Assembly: GCF_900637865.1 (NCBI RefSeq)
Contig: NZ_LR134431.1
Span: 1 to 42,577 of the forward strand
Direction: 5' to 3'
Source of the DNA: Legionella adelaidensis
Lineage (GTDB): Bacteria > Pseudomonadota > Gammaproteobacteria > Legionellales > Legionellaceae
Length of the DNA stretch: 42,577 nt
Shown here: piece by piece, positions 26,151 to 37,873 of the stretch
How positions within the stretch are numbered: the stretch's first letter is position 1
Layout: the number at the start of each line of letters is the position of its first letter
Notes under the pieces: model-generated
Seen by the model: the letters and a program-made list of their open reading frames with translations, nothing else
Databases searched by the model: none
Told to the model about the DNA's origin: nothing
Program-made: the position numbers and the translations under genes

Positions 26151-27233
26151 ATGAGAAAAAACATGGGTAATCGAATTGTATTGACTGGAGGCGGTACAGC
26201 GGGGCATGTCACCCCTAATATTGCTTTAATCGAGGTATTAAAAGAAGAAGGTTGGCAAATTGATTATATTGGTTCTGAAGATAGCGTAGAAAAAGAAATG
26301 ATTACCGCTATCAATGTTCCATACCACGCAATTAGTAGCGGAAAATTGCGCCGTTATTTTAGCTGGAAAAATTTTCTTGATCCGTTCAAAATTTTACTGG
26401 GAATTCTGCAATCGTATCGTTTGCTGCGCAAATTAAAGGTAGATGTTGTATTTTCTAAAGGCGGGTTTGTGGCTTTTCCTGTTGTGGTAGGTGCGTGGTT
26501 AAATAATATTCCCATTATCGCACACGAATCGGATTTAAGTCCCGGTCTTGCCAACCGCTTAAGCTTTCCTTTTGTTAGCAAGATTTGTGTAACATTTACT
26601 CCGGCGCGCAATTTTTTTAAAAAGAAAACAAAGGTAGAAGTTACAGGTACGCCAATTCGTAAACAATTATTTCTGGGTAATAAAGAAAAAGGACTGGCAT
26701 TGTGTGGATTTACAAAAGAAAAACCTTGCTTATTGTTCATTGGCGGTAGTCAAGGAGCGAATTCTTTGAATACTTGTATCCGTCAATCTTTAAATCATTT
26801 AATCGAACATTTTCAAGTGATTCATTTATGCGGTAAGGGGAAAGTAGCAAATTCCTATCAAAACCACCCTGGCTACTTTCAAATGGAATATGCCAAAGAC
26901 GAGCTTGCTGATTTATTTGCTGCCAGTGATATTGTTATTTCAAGAGCAGGTGCGAACTCTCTCTACGAAATCTTGGCTTTATCAAAGCCCCACGTGTTAA
27001 TTCCTCTTTCCCGCCAGGCTAGTAGAGGGGATCAAATTCAAAATGCGCGCTATTTTCAAGAAAAAGGGGTGAGTAAAATTATTATGGAAGAGGATTTAAC
27101 TCCCAATATGTTAGTTGCGGCTATTAATGAAGTGCAAAAAACGAAGGAACAAATTATAGAAAAAATTGATGCTTTAAATATTTCTTCTGCTACGGAAAAA
27201 ATTGCGGCCATGATTAAGGAGCAAGCATGCTAA
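26151..27233 (+). CDS. murG: MurG-family glycosyltransferase of the Firmicutes MurG2 subtype
   Basis: MurG adds GlcNAc to lipid I to make lipid II on the inner face of the membrane. This 360-residue protein has the GT28 pattern: glycine-rich TGGGTAGHVTPN, GGSQGANSLN and the C-terminal SRAGANSLYEIL. The subtype blocks are not those of gammaproteobacterial MurG (usual HEQNxxxGLTN). They are ISSGKLRRYF, FSKGGFVAFPVVVG, HESDLSPGLANRL, VIHLCGKGK and LSRQASRGDQIQNA, which match the second MurG of Bacillus as I remember it. It lies outside any dcw cluster, in an operon after nadC and overlapping the M20 peptidase gene by seven bases. It could be a second, horizontally gained MurG. The start may be ATG 26151 or 26163. 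Confidence 0.9.
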   Translation: MRKNMGNRIVLTGGGTAGHVTPNIALIEVLKEEGWQIDYIGSEDSVEKEMITAINVPYHAISSGKLRRYFSWKNFLDPFKILLGILQSYRLLRKLKVDVVFSKGGFVAFPVVVGAWLNNIPIIAHESDLSPGLANRLSFPFVSKICVTFTPARNFFKKKTKVEVTGTPIRKQLFLGNKEKGLALCGFTKEKPCLLFIGGSQGANSLNTCIRQSLNHLIEHFQVIHLCGKGKVANSYQNHPGYFQMEYAKDELADLFAASDIVISRAGANSLYEILALSKPHVLIPLSRQASRGDQIQNARYFQEKGVSKIIMEEDLTPNMLVAAINEVQKTKEQIIEKIDALNISSATEKIAAMIKEQAC

Positions 27234-28636
27234 AACCGCACAAGCTTTTAGAGTACATTAACGCACAGTGGGATGAAGAAATATTACCAACTTTAGTTGA
27301 GTACATAAAGATTCCTAATAAGTCTCCACTTTTTGATCCGGATTGGCAGAAAAATGGCTATATGGAGAAAGCGGTTGCATTGATTGTGAATTGGTGTAAA
27401 TCGCATTCGCCTAAAAAAATGAACCTGGAAATTTTGCGCCTTAAAAATAGAACACCGGTTATTTTAATTGATATTCCAGGTGAAGCTAATAAGGAAGTCC
27501 TACTGTATGGCCATTTGGATAAACAGCCGGAAATGGCGGGATGGCGGAATGATTTAGGCCCTTGGAAACCCGTATTGGAAAATGGCCGTTTATACGGCAG
27601 AGGGGGAGCAGACGATGGATATGCTGTGTTTTCGGCAATAACCGCGATTAATGCATTGCAGCAGCAAGGAGTTCCCCACGGTCATTGCAAAATTCTTATA
27701 GAAGCTTCTGAAGAAAGCGGGAGTTCAGACTTACCCTTTTACATTGAAGCGTTCAAAGAAAAATTGGGAACCCCCCATCTAATTGTTTGCTTGGATTCGG
27801 GTGCAGGAAATTATGAGCAACTATGGGTAACTACTTCGTTACGTGGGGACGTTGCCGGCGAACTCAAGGTTGAGTTATTAACGGAAGGTGTTCACTCTGG
27901 TTATGGAAGCGGGATTGTGGCAGATAGCTTTCGGGTAGCGCGCGAATTGTTAAGCCGTTTAGAGGAAGAATCCACGGGTCATGTTAAGTTACAAGAATTG
28001 CATTGCCAAATTCCGCCGGATAGAGTGAGTGAAGCTGCGGAATGTGCAGCTGTTTTAGGTAAAGGAATTATCGACTCTCTCCCTCTTCACCCTGGTGTAC
28101 AAAGTATAGAAACTAACGAACAGGAATTATTACTTAATCGTACTTGGCGACCTGCGCTAACCGTTACCGGTGCCCGGGGTTTACCGCCGATTTCTAACGC
28201 GGGGAATGTTTTAAGGCCTGAAACCGCTTTAAAATTTTCTATGCGGCTACCCCCTATTGTGGACGCCAAAGAAGCAGCCAAAGTAATTTCCACAGTACTT
28301 ACAGAAAACCCACCCTATAATGCAAAAGTAAGTGTAACTATATTCTCTGCTTCTACAGGGTGGGATGCACCGCATACTGCCCCCTGGTTAAGAGAAGGCA
28401 TTCATGGTGCTTCGGAAAGCTTCTATCAAAAACCTGCTGTCTTTATGGGGGAGGGAGGGACTATTCCTTTTATGGCTATGCTCGGTAAGGAATTCCCTGA
28501 GGCGCAATATATGATAACAGGGGTCTTGGGCCCTCATTCGAATGCGCATGGCCCCAATGAATTTTTACATTTAGATATGGCAAAAAAAATAACAGCTTGT
28601 GTGGCATTTGTAATTCACAAACAGGCAGAATCGTAG
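27227..28636 (+). CDS. M20-family zinc dipeptidase/carboxypeptidase
   Basis: The 469-residue cytoplasmic hydrolase has the two-zinc M20 pattern. It shows LLYGHLDKQPEMAGW with the first His and Asp, GRGGADDGYAVFSAI with the bridging Asp, EASEESGSSDLP with the catalytic and metal-binding Glu pair, a later Asp in VCLDSGAGNYEQLW, and the C-terminal His in LGPHSNAHGPNEFLHLD. The inserted dimerisation domain lies between about 205 and 370. The sequence style is that of carnosinase/CPG2-like M20 enzymes rather than DapE or ArgE; the substrate is probably a dipeptide or small peptide, which is inference. The overlap with murG and the nearby AmpG/M23 genes make a muropeptide or cell-wall peptide worth considering. 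Confidence 0.92.
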   Translation: MLKPHKLLEYINAQWDEEILPTLVEYIKIPNKSPLFDPDWQKNGYMEKAVALIVNWCKSHSPKKMNLEILRLKNRTPVILIDIPGEANKEVLLYGHLDKQPEMAGWRNDLGPWKPVLENGRLYGRGGADDGYAVFSAITAINALQQQGVPHGHCKILIEASEESGSSDLPFYIEAFKEKLGTPHLIVCLDSGAGNYEQLWVTTSLRGDVAGELKVELLTEGVHSGYGSGIVADSFRVARELLSRLEEESTGHVKLQELHCQIPPDRVSEAAECAAVLGKGIIDSLPLHPGVQSIETNEQELLLNRTWRPALTVTGARGLPPISNAGNVLRPETALKFSMRLPPIVDAKEAAKVISTVLTENPPYNAKVSVTIFSASTGWDAPHTAPWLREGIHGASESFYQKPAVFMGEGGTIPFMAMLGKEFPEAQYMITGVLGPHSNAHGPNEFLHLDMAKKITACVAFVIHKQAES

Positions 28637-28668
28637 GAGCTTAGCAAGTCCACAGGAAAGGAGATCCC

Positions 28669-28935
28669 GTGAAAATTACGCCTTTGTTTTTATTTTTATT
28701 TTTTTTAATTATTAGCACTTTTGCTCACGCTAAAATTAATTTAAATACGGCAGAGTTAAAAGAACTTATTCATGCAGCCCCGTATATTGGCCAAAAGCGG
28801 GCCGAAGCAATTATTACCTATAGAGAAAATCATGGCGCATTTAGCTCGGTGGAAGAGTTAGCCAATGTGCCTACTTTTGGAAAAAATTTCGTAAAGAATC
28901 GCTTAAAAATATTTTTAGAAGTCTTTGATGTATAG
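28669..28935 (+). CDS. ComEA-like helix-hairpin-helix DNA-binding protein, periplasmic
   Basis: The 88-residue protein starts with a signal peptide (FLFLFFLIISTFAHA). It ends with a ComEA-type double helix-hairpin-helix: KINLNTAELKELIHAA, YIGQKRAEAIITYRENHG, FSSVEELANVPTFGKNFV. Proteins of this type bind incoming DNA in the periplasm during natural transformation, which Legionella can do. The start is GTG at 28669, fixed by a strong AAGGAG (28656-28661) and the signal peptide that follows at once. It lies 32 bases after the M20 gene and is probably the last gene of the ppsA transcript. The 175-base gap to mreB follows, with TTGACA at 28963-28968 as a possible promoter element. Confidence 0.88.
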   Translation: MKITPLFLFLFFLIISTFAHAKINLNTAELKELIHAAPYIGQKRAEAIITYRENHGAFSSVEELANVPTFGKNFVKNRLKIFLEVFDV

Positions 28936-29044
28936 TTTAGCCAAAAAGGCTTAATAATTTTTTTGACATGGGTTTGGTTGGACTTTAGCGCTAACCTGCT
29001 TTTTAATTCCAGACTCTTTTATATGAGTAAAAATCTTTCACTAG

Positions 29045-31027
<1,983 letters not shown>

Positions 31028-31031
<4 letters not shown>

Positions 31032-31516
31032 ACGTAAATATTCGCTTACTGTTAGCATTAATTGTTGCGCTAATTTTGACTATATTGCCTCTCCCGGAAT
31101 TTATGTTAGGAGTGAGGCCTCCCTGGGTTCTTTTATTGCTTTTATATGCCGAATTCTATTTACCAAAAAATTTTTCCACGATTTCCGTATTTTTTTTAGG
31201 GCTTTGCTTGGACATTTTATTATTCCATGTCATTGGAGAGAACGCATTTGCTTTGTTAATAACTACCTGGGTAGCTACGGGTAAAACACGGCGATTTGCT
31301 TTTTTTTCCGTAGGTCAGCAAATGGTATTAATTGGATTGTTTGCCCTGATATATGAAAGTATTTTATTGCTAATCGATGCGTTCCTTGGAAATAACTATA
31401 GTAGTATTACCGTGGTGGGCAGCACTATACTTGCTATGCTTTTATGGCCTTGGGTGCGTATTTTGGCTGAAAGTATCTTTATTCAAAAAATAAAATCAAA
31501 AAATTTTATAATGTAG
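31028..31516 (+). CDS. mreD: Rod shape-determining protein MreD
   Basis: The 162-residue hydrophobic protein has five to six spans and a typical start (LALIVALILTILPLPEFMLGVRPPWVLLLLLY). It also shows the family segment FFLGLCLDILLFHVIGENAFAL. MreD completes the elongasome core with MreB and MreC. It starts at ATG 31028, overlapping the mreC stop by four bases. A second frame over the same start region is a shadow. No further gene follows closely, so the operon ends here. Confidence 0.95.
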
Positions 31517-31526
31517 ATAGACGCCG

Positions 31527-31565
31527 ATACTGTATTCAGCTCCCGGTTTTCTCCAGTATTTTTTG
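31527..31565 (+). terminator. Possible terminator of mreBCD
   Basis: ATACTG (31528-31533) pairs with CAGTAT (31554-31559) over a 20-base loop and is followed by T-rich sequence. The long loop makes it a weak candidate. It starts 11 bases after the mreD stop. Confidence 0.3.
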
Positions 31566-31680
31566 TTGCTGACCTATGTGCTCACAATTTAACCAAATTT
31601 ATAAAATTTTTTCTCTTCATAATTTTTCCTTAATGTTTATCCTATAAAATTTTATTAACTAGTGTAATTGGGTGTTAATA

Positions 31681-32457
31681 ATGAAAAAATGGGAAAGATT
31701 CGCTTCTCAATATAGTCCGGTAAGTCCAGGAAATGTCAATTTTGGTGATAATAACCTTCAAATGGACTGGTTTCGTTTGGCAGTAATTGATGCAACGGTA
31801 GACGGTATTTCAGTAAAAACATGGCGAAGCAAATATAATGAGTTTGCTTCTACGGAAGACGTTAAACAATTCTTCAAAGAAGTTATCCTTAAAGATCTGA
31901 AGAAAGAAGTGAATAAAGATGAAGTGGTTGATTATTTAGCTACTGCTTTTCATCAGGGGGGACTCATGTTTCCGGTTTCTGCCTCCATGAGTAATATGAT
32001 TTTCAATGAAGCGGGATTACAAGTCAATCAACCCCAAAGCACTAGGCAAATAAGAATAACCACAAACGAGAATGGCTTTAAGGTCCAGGAAGTATATACA
32101 GCTAAGCAAGTTGCTGTTGTAGATGATACAAAAGCATCGGAGGGTTTAAAAAAGCAAGTCCAGGGTTTAGAGCTGCCGCTAGTTTCACCCGATCGCGGTA
32201 ATGATTTTGTATTTAAAGCCGGGGCATGTGTTGACGTGGATTTTTCCTCTTCCTCGAAGAAGCCTGCAATCACTATTGAGTCTAATTTTATTAGCTATGG
32301 TAACGCCGAAGTGCAAGCCGTATGGGATAAAAGAAATTTTGGGCAAGTTATTATTGATTTCTTTAGGAATATTTTAGGGTTAAATGCTGTCGCTGTTGAA
32401 GAGCCAAAAAAAGTCTCTGAAGAGGCGCCTACTGACTCTATAACTCCTTCAATGTAA
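31681..32457 (+). CDS. Soluble protein of unknown function, possible effector
   Basis: From ATG 31681 the product has 258 residues; an in-frame GTG at 31672 would add three. There is no signal peptide and no membrane helix. The N-terminal half is charged and helical (KWRS, DVKQFFKEVILKDLKKEVNKDE), and the second half looks beta-rich. The last 20 residues are Glu/Lys then Ser/Thr-rich (EEPKKVSEEAPTDSITPSM), which resembles the E-block tail found on many Dot/Icm substrates. Upstream, CTTAATGTT at 31629-31637 matches eight of nine bases of the half-site I recall for the Legionella PmrA regulator, but the second half-site is poor. No known domain was recognised. It stands alone between mreD and icd. 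Confidence 0.7.
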   Translation: MKKWERFASQYSPVSPGNVNFGDNNLQMDWFRLAVIDATVDGISVKTWRSKYNEFASTEDVKQFFKEVILKDLKKEVNKDEVVDYLATAFHQGGLMFPVSASMSNMIFNEAGLQVNQPQSTRQIRITTNENGFKVQEVYTAKQVAVVDDTKASEGLKKQVQGLELPLVSPDRGNDFVFKAGACVDVDFSSSSKKPAITIESNFISYGNAEVQAVWDKRNFGQVIIDFFRNILGLNAVAVEEPKKVSEEAPTDSITPSM

Positions 32458-32548
32458 ATAAGGTAGCCAAAGGCGCAACGTTTCACGGGTATAAACTTAA
32501 GCTAATGCCTATGTTATGATTCTTTCTCTTTATTCTGGAGTAAGTTTC

Positions 32549-33805
32549 ATGACATATCAAAAAATTAAAGTCCCTGGTGAAGGACAGGCAATTACCATCA
32601 ATTCTAACTTGTCTTTGAACGTGCCGAATAATCCCATTATTCCTTTTATAGAAGGGGATGGTATTGGTGTTGACGTTACTCCACCTATGCTTAAGGTAGT
32701 AGATGCGGCTGTAAAAAAAGCATACGGTAATAAGAAAAAAATTGCCTGGATGGAAGTGTACGCCGGTGAGAAAGCGACTGAGGTGTATGGTGAGAATGAG
32801 TGGCTACCTAAAGAAACGTTGACTGCTTTAAAAGACTTTTTGGTATCCATCAAAGGTCCGTTAACCACGCCTGTGGGTGGAGGAATTCGCTCTCTTAACG
32901 TAACTATACGCCAGGAATTAGATTTATATAGTTGTATAAGACCCATCCGTTATTTTACGGGAACACCGAGCCCTGTTAAAGAGCCATGGAAAACCGACAT
33001 GGTTATTTTTCGGGAAAATTCGGAAGATATTTATGCCGGTATTGAATGGGCTGCTGATACTCCGGAAGCTAAGAAAGTTATTCAATTTTTACAAAATGAA
33101 ATGGGAGTGAAAAAAATTCGTTTCCCTACCCATTGTGGCATAGGCATTAAGCCGGTTTCAAAAGAAGGTACCTCGCGTCTGGTTAGGGCGGCCATTCAAT
33201 ATGCTATAGACAATAAGCGCGACTCAGTTACTTTGGTTCACAAAGGTAACATTATGAAGTTCACGGAAGGGGCATTTAAAGATTGGGGCTATCAAGTTGC
33301 TCGCGATGAATTTGGCGCTACTGAATACCAGGGTGGCCCGTGGTTGCACTTTAATAATCCCAAAACAGGTAAGCCCATTATTATCAAAGATGTAATCGCT
33401 GATGCCTTCTTACAGCAAATATTGTTGCGTCCGGAAGATTATAGCGTTATCGCAACACTTAATTTAAACGGTGATTACATTTCTGATGCCTTAGCTGCTC
33501 AAGTAGGCGGTATTGGTATTGCTCCCGGCGCAAATATTGGTGAAAAAGTCGCGGTTTTTGAAGCAACTCATGGGACTGCGCCAAAATATGCGGGCCAAGA
33601 CAAAGTAAATCCCGGCTCCATTATTCTTTCTGCAGAGATGATGTTAAGGCATTTAGGGTGGTTTGAGGCTGCTGATTTAATCGTTAAAGGTATGGAAGGG
33701 GCCATCGAAGCTAAAACTGTGACCTATGATTTTGAGCGCCTGATGGAAGGAGCAACTTGCGTAAGCTCTTCCGGGTTTGCGGATGCGATTATTAAGCATA
33801 TGTAG
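32549..33805 (+). CDS. icd: NADP-dependent isocitrate dehydrogenase Icd
   Basis: The 418-residue enzyme of the TCA cycle aligns with E. coli Icd over its full length. It shows [20 protein letters not shown], the phospho-regulated serine in [68 protein letters not shown] and [16 protein letters not shown] (NADP site). The frame is open from an earlier ATG at 32516. I chose 32549 because TGGAGT lies nine bases before it and [15 protein letters not shown] matches the family N-terminus. The serine implies it could be controlled by AceK, which is not in the window. Confidence 0.97.
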   Translation: MTYQKIKVPGEGQAITINSNLSLNVPNNPIIPFIEGDGIGVDVTPPMLKVVDAAVKKAYGNKKKIAWMEVYAGEKATEVYGENEWLPKETLTALKDFLVSIKGPLTTPVGGGIRSLNVTIRQELDLYSCIRPIRYFTGTPSPVKEPWKTDMVIFRENSEDIYAGIEWAADTPEAKKVIQFLQNEMGVKKIRFPTHCGIGIKPVSKEGTSRLVRAAIQYAIDNKRDSVTLVHKGNIMKFTEGAFKDWGYQVARDEFGATEYQGGPWLHFNNPKTGKPIIIKDVIADAFLQQILLRPEDYSVIATLNLNGDYISDALAAQVGGIGIAPGANIGEKVAVFEATHGTAPKYAGQDKVNPGSIILSAEMMLRHLGWFEAADLIVKGMEGAIEAKTVTYDFERLMEGATCVSSSGFADAIIKHM

Positions 33806-34020
33806 TGTAGGTTGGAAACCCTTCACTCCCTTACGGTCGTGGCTCAGACGATCTGACTCAGAGCGGCCGTGGGGGAGCGGAAATTTTAGAATAATGGAGG
33901 CCAGATCGAGAGACAATGACTGCTTGATGTAGATTCAACATTTTTTTCACAACAGAAAGTAAAGATACACAATTTGATACAGATTACGACAGGCATAGAC
34001 TTTTTAATGAAATTTAATGA
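33805..34020. other. icd-clpS intergenic region with repeat half and hairpin
   Basis: Right after icd comes TGTAGGTTGG (33809 region), a solitary half of the first palindrome family. It is followed by an imperfect hairpin between CTCCCTTACGGTCG (from 33826) and CGGCCGTGGGGGAG (to 33877). This hairpin may end the icd mRNA. The remainder to 34020 is AT-rich and shows nothing else I can support. Confidence 0.5.
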
Positions 34021-34077
34021 AATTTACTGGCCAAATCCTTGATGAAAGACTATAAAATTAATAAAGGGTGTATGTAA

Positions 34078-34401
34078 ATGAGTGGGCAATATTTAGAGGA
34101 GATTGTTGAGCATAAGGTCGCTGAGTCAGAAGCAAAACCTGCGCTTAAACAACCTCGAAAATATAAAGTGGTTTTATTAAACGATGACTACACCCCCATG
34201 GAATTTGTAGTGGAGGTATTAAAGACGTTTTTTCATATGAATGAAGCAATAGCAGTTCAGGTAATGTTACAAGTTCATATGCAGGGTAAGGGTATTTGTG
34301 GCGTTTTTACTCGCGACATTGCAGAAACAAAAGTGGTCCTGGTTAATGATTATGCCAGAAAAAATGAACATCCATTGCTATGTAGCATGGAACCTGAGTA
34401 A
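34078..34401 (+). CDS. clpS: ATP-dependent Clp protease adaptor ClpS
   Basis: The 107-residue adaptor delivers N-degron substrates to ClpAP. The unstructured tail at residues 1-25 is followed by the ClpS fold with [20 protein letters not shown] and [21 protein letters not shown]. The acidic pair after LLN and the methionine that gates the N-end pocket are present. A GAAATT-rich region and AAAGGG Shine-Dalgarno precede the ATG. clpA follows after 30 bases, the standard arrangement. Confidence 0.97.
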   Translation: MSGQYLEEIVEHKVAESEAKPALKQPRKYKVVLLNDDYTPMEFVVEVLKTFFHMNEAIAVQVMLQVHMQGKGICGVFTRDIAETKVVLVNDYARKNEHPLLCSMEPE

Positions 34402-34431
34402 TGGTGGGGCGCTGGGATAGGAGCAGCTAAT

Positions 34432-36699
34432 ATGTTAAACAAAGAGCTTGAATTTACCTTAAATCTTGCATTTAAGGAAGCAAAAGAAAAACGTCATGAA
34501 TTTATGACGGTAGAACATTTGCTGTTGTCTTTACTTGATAATCCAGCCGCTGGAAATGTATTGCAAGCTTGTGATGCAAATATTGAAGCATTACGACGCG
34601 ATCTTACTGAGTTTATTGATGAAACGACCCCCCGTATTCCAGATGAGGAAATGGATAGAGAAACACAGCCCACATTAGGATTCCAACGTGTCTTACAACG
34701 TGCTGTTTTTCATGTTCAATCAGCCGGTAAAACGGAGGTTAGCGGTGCTAACGTCCTCGCTGCAATTTTTAGTGAACAAGAAAGCCAAGCAGTTTTCTTT
34801 TTACGAAGGGAAAATATTACCCGTTTAGATGTGATTAATTACATTTCACACGGAGTTTCCAAATACCAAAATAATGATATGTCTGATCATCTTAACTCTG
34901 GAATGGACGAAGAGATGATGCCTAACGAAGGGAATGAATCACCTTTGGAAAGTTATTGCCTAAACCTTAATAAGCGTGCGCGTTTAGGTAAAATTGACCC
35001 ACTGATAGGTCGTAATGAGGAGATTCAACGCACTATCCAGGTACTTTGCCGCAGAAGAAAGAATAATCCTTTATTAGTAGGAGAAGCTGGGGTAGGTAAA
35101 ACAGCGATTGCTGAAGGTTTAGCAAAACGTATAGTTGATAAAGAAGTACCTGAAGCCATTCGCAATTGCGTAGTTTATTCTTTGGATTTGGGAGCGTTAT
35201 TAGCAGGTACAAAATACCGTGGAGATTTTGAAAAACGTTTAAAAGCAGTGTTAAAGCAATTGGGTGAGCAAGAAGGTGGAATTTTATTTATCGATGAAAT
35301 TCATACCATTATTGGAGCAGGCGCGGCCTCTGGCGGGGTAATGGATGCTTCTAATTTAATTAAACCGCTTTTAGCGAACGGCGAATTAAAATGCATAGGT
35401 TCCACTACCTATCAAGAATACCGGGGAATTTTTGAAAAAGACCGGGCTTTAGCGCGTCGTTTCCAAAAAATTGATATTTCAGAGCCGAGCATCGATGAAA
35501 CTTTCGAGATATTAAAAGGCTTGCGAGGCCGTTTGGAGTCTCACCACGGCGTTAAGTTTTCTATACCATCTTTAAAAGCTGCAGCCGAACTGTCAGCCAA
35601 ATATATTAATGACCGATTCTTGCCAGATAAAGCGATTGATGTGGTGGATGAGGCCGGGGCATTCCAAAACTTATTGCCCCCAAGTAAACGTAAAAAAATT
35701 ATTAGCGTTTCCGAGATAGAAAATGTAGTCGCAAACATTGCACGCATTCCACTGAAAAAAGTTTCAGCTCGTGATAAAGATACTCTCCGTAACCTGGAAC
35801 GCGATTTGAAGCTGTTAGTGTATGGGCAAGACGAAGCGATTACTGCCTTGGCTTCTGCTATTAAGTTGGCACGCTCCGGCCTTCGTGAACCACAAAAACC
35901 CGTAGGCTGCTTTTTGTTTGCCGGGCCAACAGGTGTGGGTAAAACAGAAGTAACAAGGCAATTAGCCAATGTATTAGGAATTGCCTTGCTACGTTTTGAC
36001 ATGTCTGAGTACATGGAAAAACATACAGTTTCCCGTTTAATCGGTGCGCCTCCTGGTTATGTGGGCTTTGACCAAGGTGGATTATTAACAGAAGCTGTGA
36101 CTAAAAATCCGCACTCTGTGGTCCTTCTGGATGAAATTGAAAAAGCCCATCCTGACGTCTTTAATTTGCTATTGCAAATCATGGATCATGGGACTTTAAC
36201 CGATACGAATGGTCGCCAGGCAGATTTTCGTCATGTAATATTAGTTATGACCAGTAATGCTGGGGCTAGTGAAATAAGTAGAAACTCGATAGGTTTCTCT
36301 TTGCAAGACAATGCCAATGATGGCCTCGAAGCGATTAAAAAACAGTTTAGCCCTGAATTTAGAAATCGATTGGATGCCATTATTAACTTTACTTCACTGG
36401 ATGCTCAAACAATAGGGTTAGTAGTTGACAAGTTTATTATGGAACTTGAAGAACAATTAAGTAGCAAAGGAGTCACTTTTAAAGTAGAAAAAGCGGCGAG
36501 GCAATGGCTTATTGAGAATGGGTATGACAAAGCCATGGGCGCAAGGCCAATGGCAAGGCTCATTCAGGAGCACGTGAAAAAACCGCTGGCTGAAGAGCTG
36601 CTCTTTGGAAAACTTGCCAATGGTGGGCATGTCCTTCTCAAAATGAAAGATGGTAAATTGCATTTTGAAAGTCATGACCATAGGGAAGGGGTAATTTAG
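34432..36699 (+). CDS. clpA: ATP-dependent Clp protease ATP-binding subunit ClpA
   Basis: The 755-residue class I Clp unfoldase feeds substrates to ClpP. The N-domain (about 1-145) has the repeat [16 protein letters not shown]. The first AAA+ ring has Walker A GEAGVGKT, Walker [11 protein letters not shown] and the pore segment [11 protein letters not shown]. The second ring has Walker [28 protein letters not shown] and [16 protein letters not shown]. The ClpP-docking tripeptide reads IGF (RNSIGFS) instead of the E. coli IGL, a variant common in ClpX and ClpC. Length is normal. SD AGGAG lies shortly before the start. A palindrome of the CCTGGTTG family lies 30 bases after the stop and may serve as terminator. 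Confidence 0.97.
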   Translation: MLNKELEFTLNLAFKEAKEKRHEFMTVEHLLLSLLDNPAAGNVLQACDANIEALRRDLTEFIDETTPRIPDEEMDRETQPTLGFQRVLQRAVFHVQSAGKTEVSGANVLAAIFSEQESQAVFFLRRENITRLDVINYISHGVSKYQNNDMSDHLNSGMDEEMMPNEGNESPLESYCLNLNKRARLGKIDPLIGRNEEIQRTIQVLCRRRKNNPLLVGEAGVGKTAIAEGLAKRIVDKEVPEAIRNCVVYSLDLGALLAGTKYRGDFEKRLKAVLKQLGEQEGGILFIDEIHTIIGAGAASGGVMDASNLIKPLLANGELKCIGSTTYQEYRGIFEKDRALARRFQKIDISEPSIDETFEILKGLRGRLESHHGVKFSIPSLKAAAELSAKYINDRFLPDKAIDVVDEAGAFQNLLPPSKRKKIISVSEIENVVANIARIPLKKVSARDKDTLRNLERDLKLLVYGQDEAITALASAIKLARSGLREPQKPVGCFLFAGPTGVGKTEVTRQLANVLGIALLRFDMSEYMEKHTVSRLIGAPPGYVGFDQGGLLTEAVTKNPHSVVLLDEIEKAHPDVFNLLLQIMDHGTLTDTNGRQADFRHVILVMTSNAGASEISRNSIGFSLQDNANDGLEAIKKQFSPEFRNRLDAIINFTSLDAQTIGLVVDKFIMELEEQLSSKGVTFKVEKAARQWLIENGYDKAMGARPMARLIQEHVKKPLAEELLFGKLANGGHVLLKMKDGKLHFESHDHREGVI

Positions 36700-36727
36700 T
36701 TGACCCGCGGCATCTGAGAAAACTCGT

Positions 36728-36752
36728 AACCTGGTTGCTAGCCAACCAGGTT
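36728..36752. repeat. CCTGGTTG-family palindrome after clpA
   Basis: AACCTGGTTG (36728-36737) and CAACCAGGTT (36743-36752) form a perfect 10-bp stem with a 5-base loop. The 23 bases from 36717 are repeated, with one change, at 39089 after the O-antigen ligase gene. Likely terminator of clpA or a dispersed hairpin element. Confidence 0.7.
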
Positions 36753-36838
36753 TATCTTCTAGTTAATTACCATTGAAATCCTTGAGTACGCTTCGCTGCA
36801 TCAAGGCTACGCCACTTGGCCACCAGTATTCAGAAAAT

Positions 36839-36908
36839 GTAGGTTGGCGCCGCTAGCCCCAACACTCATTAGCGAGATTGTTTGTTGGGCCTAGCGGCGC
36901 CAACCTAC
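36839..36908. repeat. GTAGGTTGG-family palindrome, best copy
   Basis: GTAGGTTGGCGCCGCTAG (36839-36856) is the exact reverse complement of 36891-36908. A second inner pairing, CCCAACA with TGTTGGG, extends the stem. This 70-base cruciform-like element lies in the 322-base gap between clpA and the glycosyltransferase gene. Confidence 0.8.
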
Positions 36909-36958
36909 GTTAGATGTGTTTTTCATTTCCAACTTTCTCCTTTTTGTAAAATCAAAAA

Positions 36959-36977
36959 CTTGGTTGCAAGCAACCAG
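36959..36977. repeat. CCTGGTTG-family palindrome, short copy
   Basis: TTGGTTGC and GCAACCAG face each other across two bases. It lies about 45 bases before the glycosyltransferase start, together with the two palindromes to its left. Confidence 0.55.
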
Positions 36978-37021
36978 ACTACGTTGCTAAAATGGTAATA
37001 ATTTTTGTCAAAAAATCCACT

Positions 37022-37873
37022 ATGCTTAGCGTTATCATCATCACCAAAAATGAGGAAGGCAATATTCGGCGCTGCCTTGAGTCTGTTAAATGGGCAGATG
37101 AAGTTATTGTACTTGATTCAGGTAGTCTGGATAAAACGGTGGCAATCGCCCATGAATATACGGATAAAGTGTACTTAACTGATTGGCGCGGTTTTGGTAT
37201 TCAAAAGCAGCGAGCCCTTTCTTTTGCTTCTGGCGATTGGGTCTTAAATTTAGATGCTGATGAAGCTGTAGATGAAAAACTAAAGAAAGAAATCCAACAT
37301 GCGATTACATCAGGAGCAGCAGACGCCTATCGAATTCCAATTCGTATGTATTTTTATGGTAAACCCTTGCGGTACTCTTCCAGCCCTACGCGCCATGTGC
37401 GTTTGTTTCGCAAAAAAGGGGCACGTTATAGTGATGATATAGTTCATGAAAAAATTATGTTGCCCGGCGGAAGCAAAGTATCTCAGCTAAAAAATCCTTT
37501 AATTCACCATTCTTTCCGTGATTTAACGCACGCGCTCTATAAAATAAATCTTTACTCCTCCTATACTGCCAAAATTCGTATCCAACGAGGGGAAAAAACC
37601 AATGTTGTGAAGATTGGGTTTAGTACAGGATGGATGTTTTTCCGCTGCTTTATTTTACAACGTGGTTTTTTAGACGGTTTCAATGGGTTAATCTTTGCCG
37701 GGCTTAATACACTGGGAACTTTATTTAGAGGTTTGAAGCAATTATATCCCGACCGACAATTAAAGGATTTACCGGAGGTAAAAAAAATAGAAGGCGAACG
37801 TGATAAAAAGCTATCGCTACCGGATGCAAATAAGCCGGGGGGGAAAAAATTAAATGAGGATGGCGCGAAGTGA
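37022..37873 (+). CDS. Family 2 glycosyltransferase, WaaE/KdtX-like (LPS core)
   Basis: From ATG 37022 the product has 283 residues; an in-frame ATG at 36992 would add ten. The GT-A fold starts with LSVIIITKNEEGNIRRCLES, followed by ADEVIVLDSGSLDKT, then NLDADEAVDEKL holding the metal-binding DxD-like motif, and YSDDIVHEKIML. The middle VHEKI and RHVRLFRKKGARY segments are typical of WaaE, which adds glucose to heptose I of the LPS inner core in enterobacteria; the exact sugar here is unknown. A lysine-rich tail ends the protein. Its stop overlaps the GTG start of the O-antigen ligase gene by four bases, which supports an LPS role. Confidence 0.88.
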   Translation: MLSVIIITKNEEGNIRRCLESVKWADEVIVLDSGSLDKTVAIAHEYTDKVYLTDWRGFGIQKQRALSFASGDWVLNLDADEAVDEKLKKEIQHAITSGAADAYRIPIRMYFYGKPLRYSSSPTRHVRLFRKKGARYSDDIVHEKIMLPGGSKVSQLKNPLIHHSFRDLTHALYKINLYSSYTAKIRIQRGEKTNVVKIGFSTGWMFFRCFILQRGFLDGFNGLIFAGLNTLGTLFRGLKQLYPDRQLKDLPEVKKIEGERDKKLSLPDANKPGGKKLNEDGAK

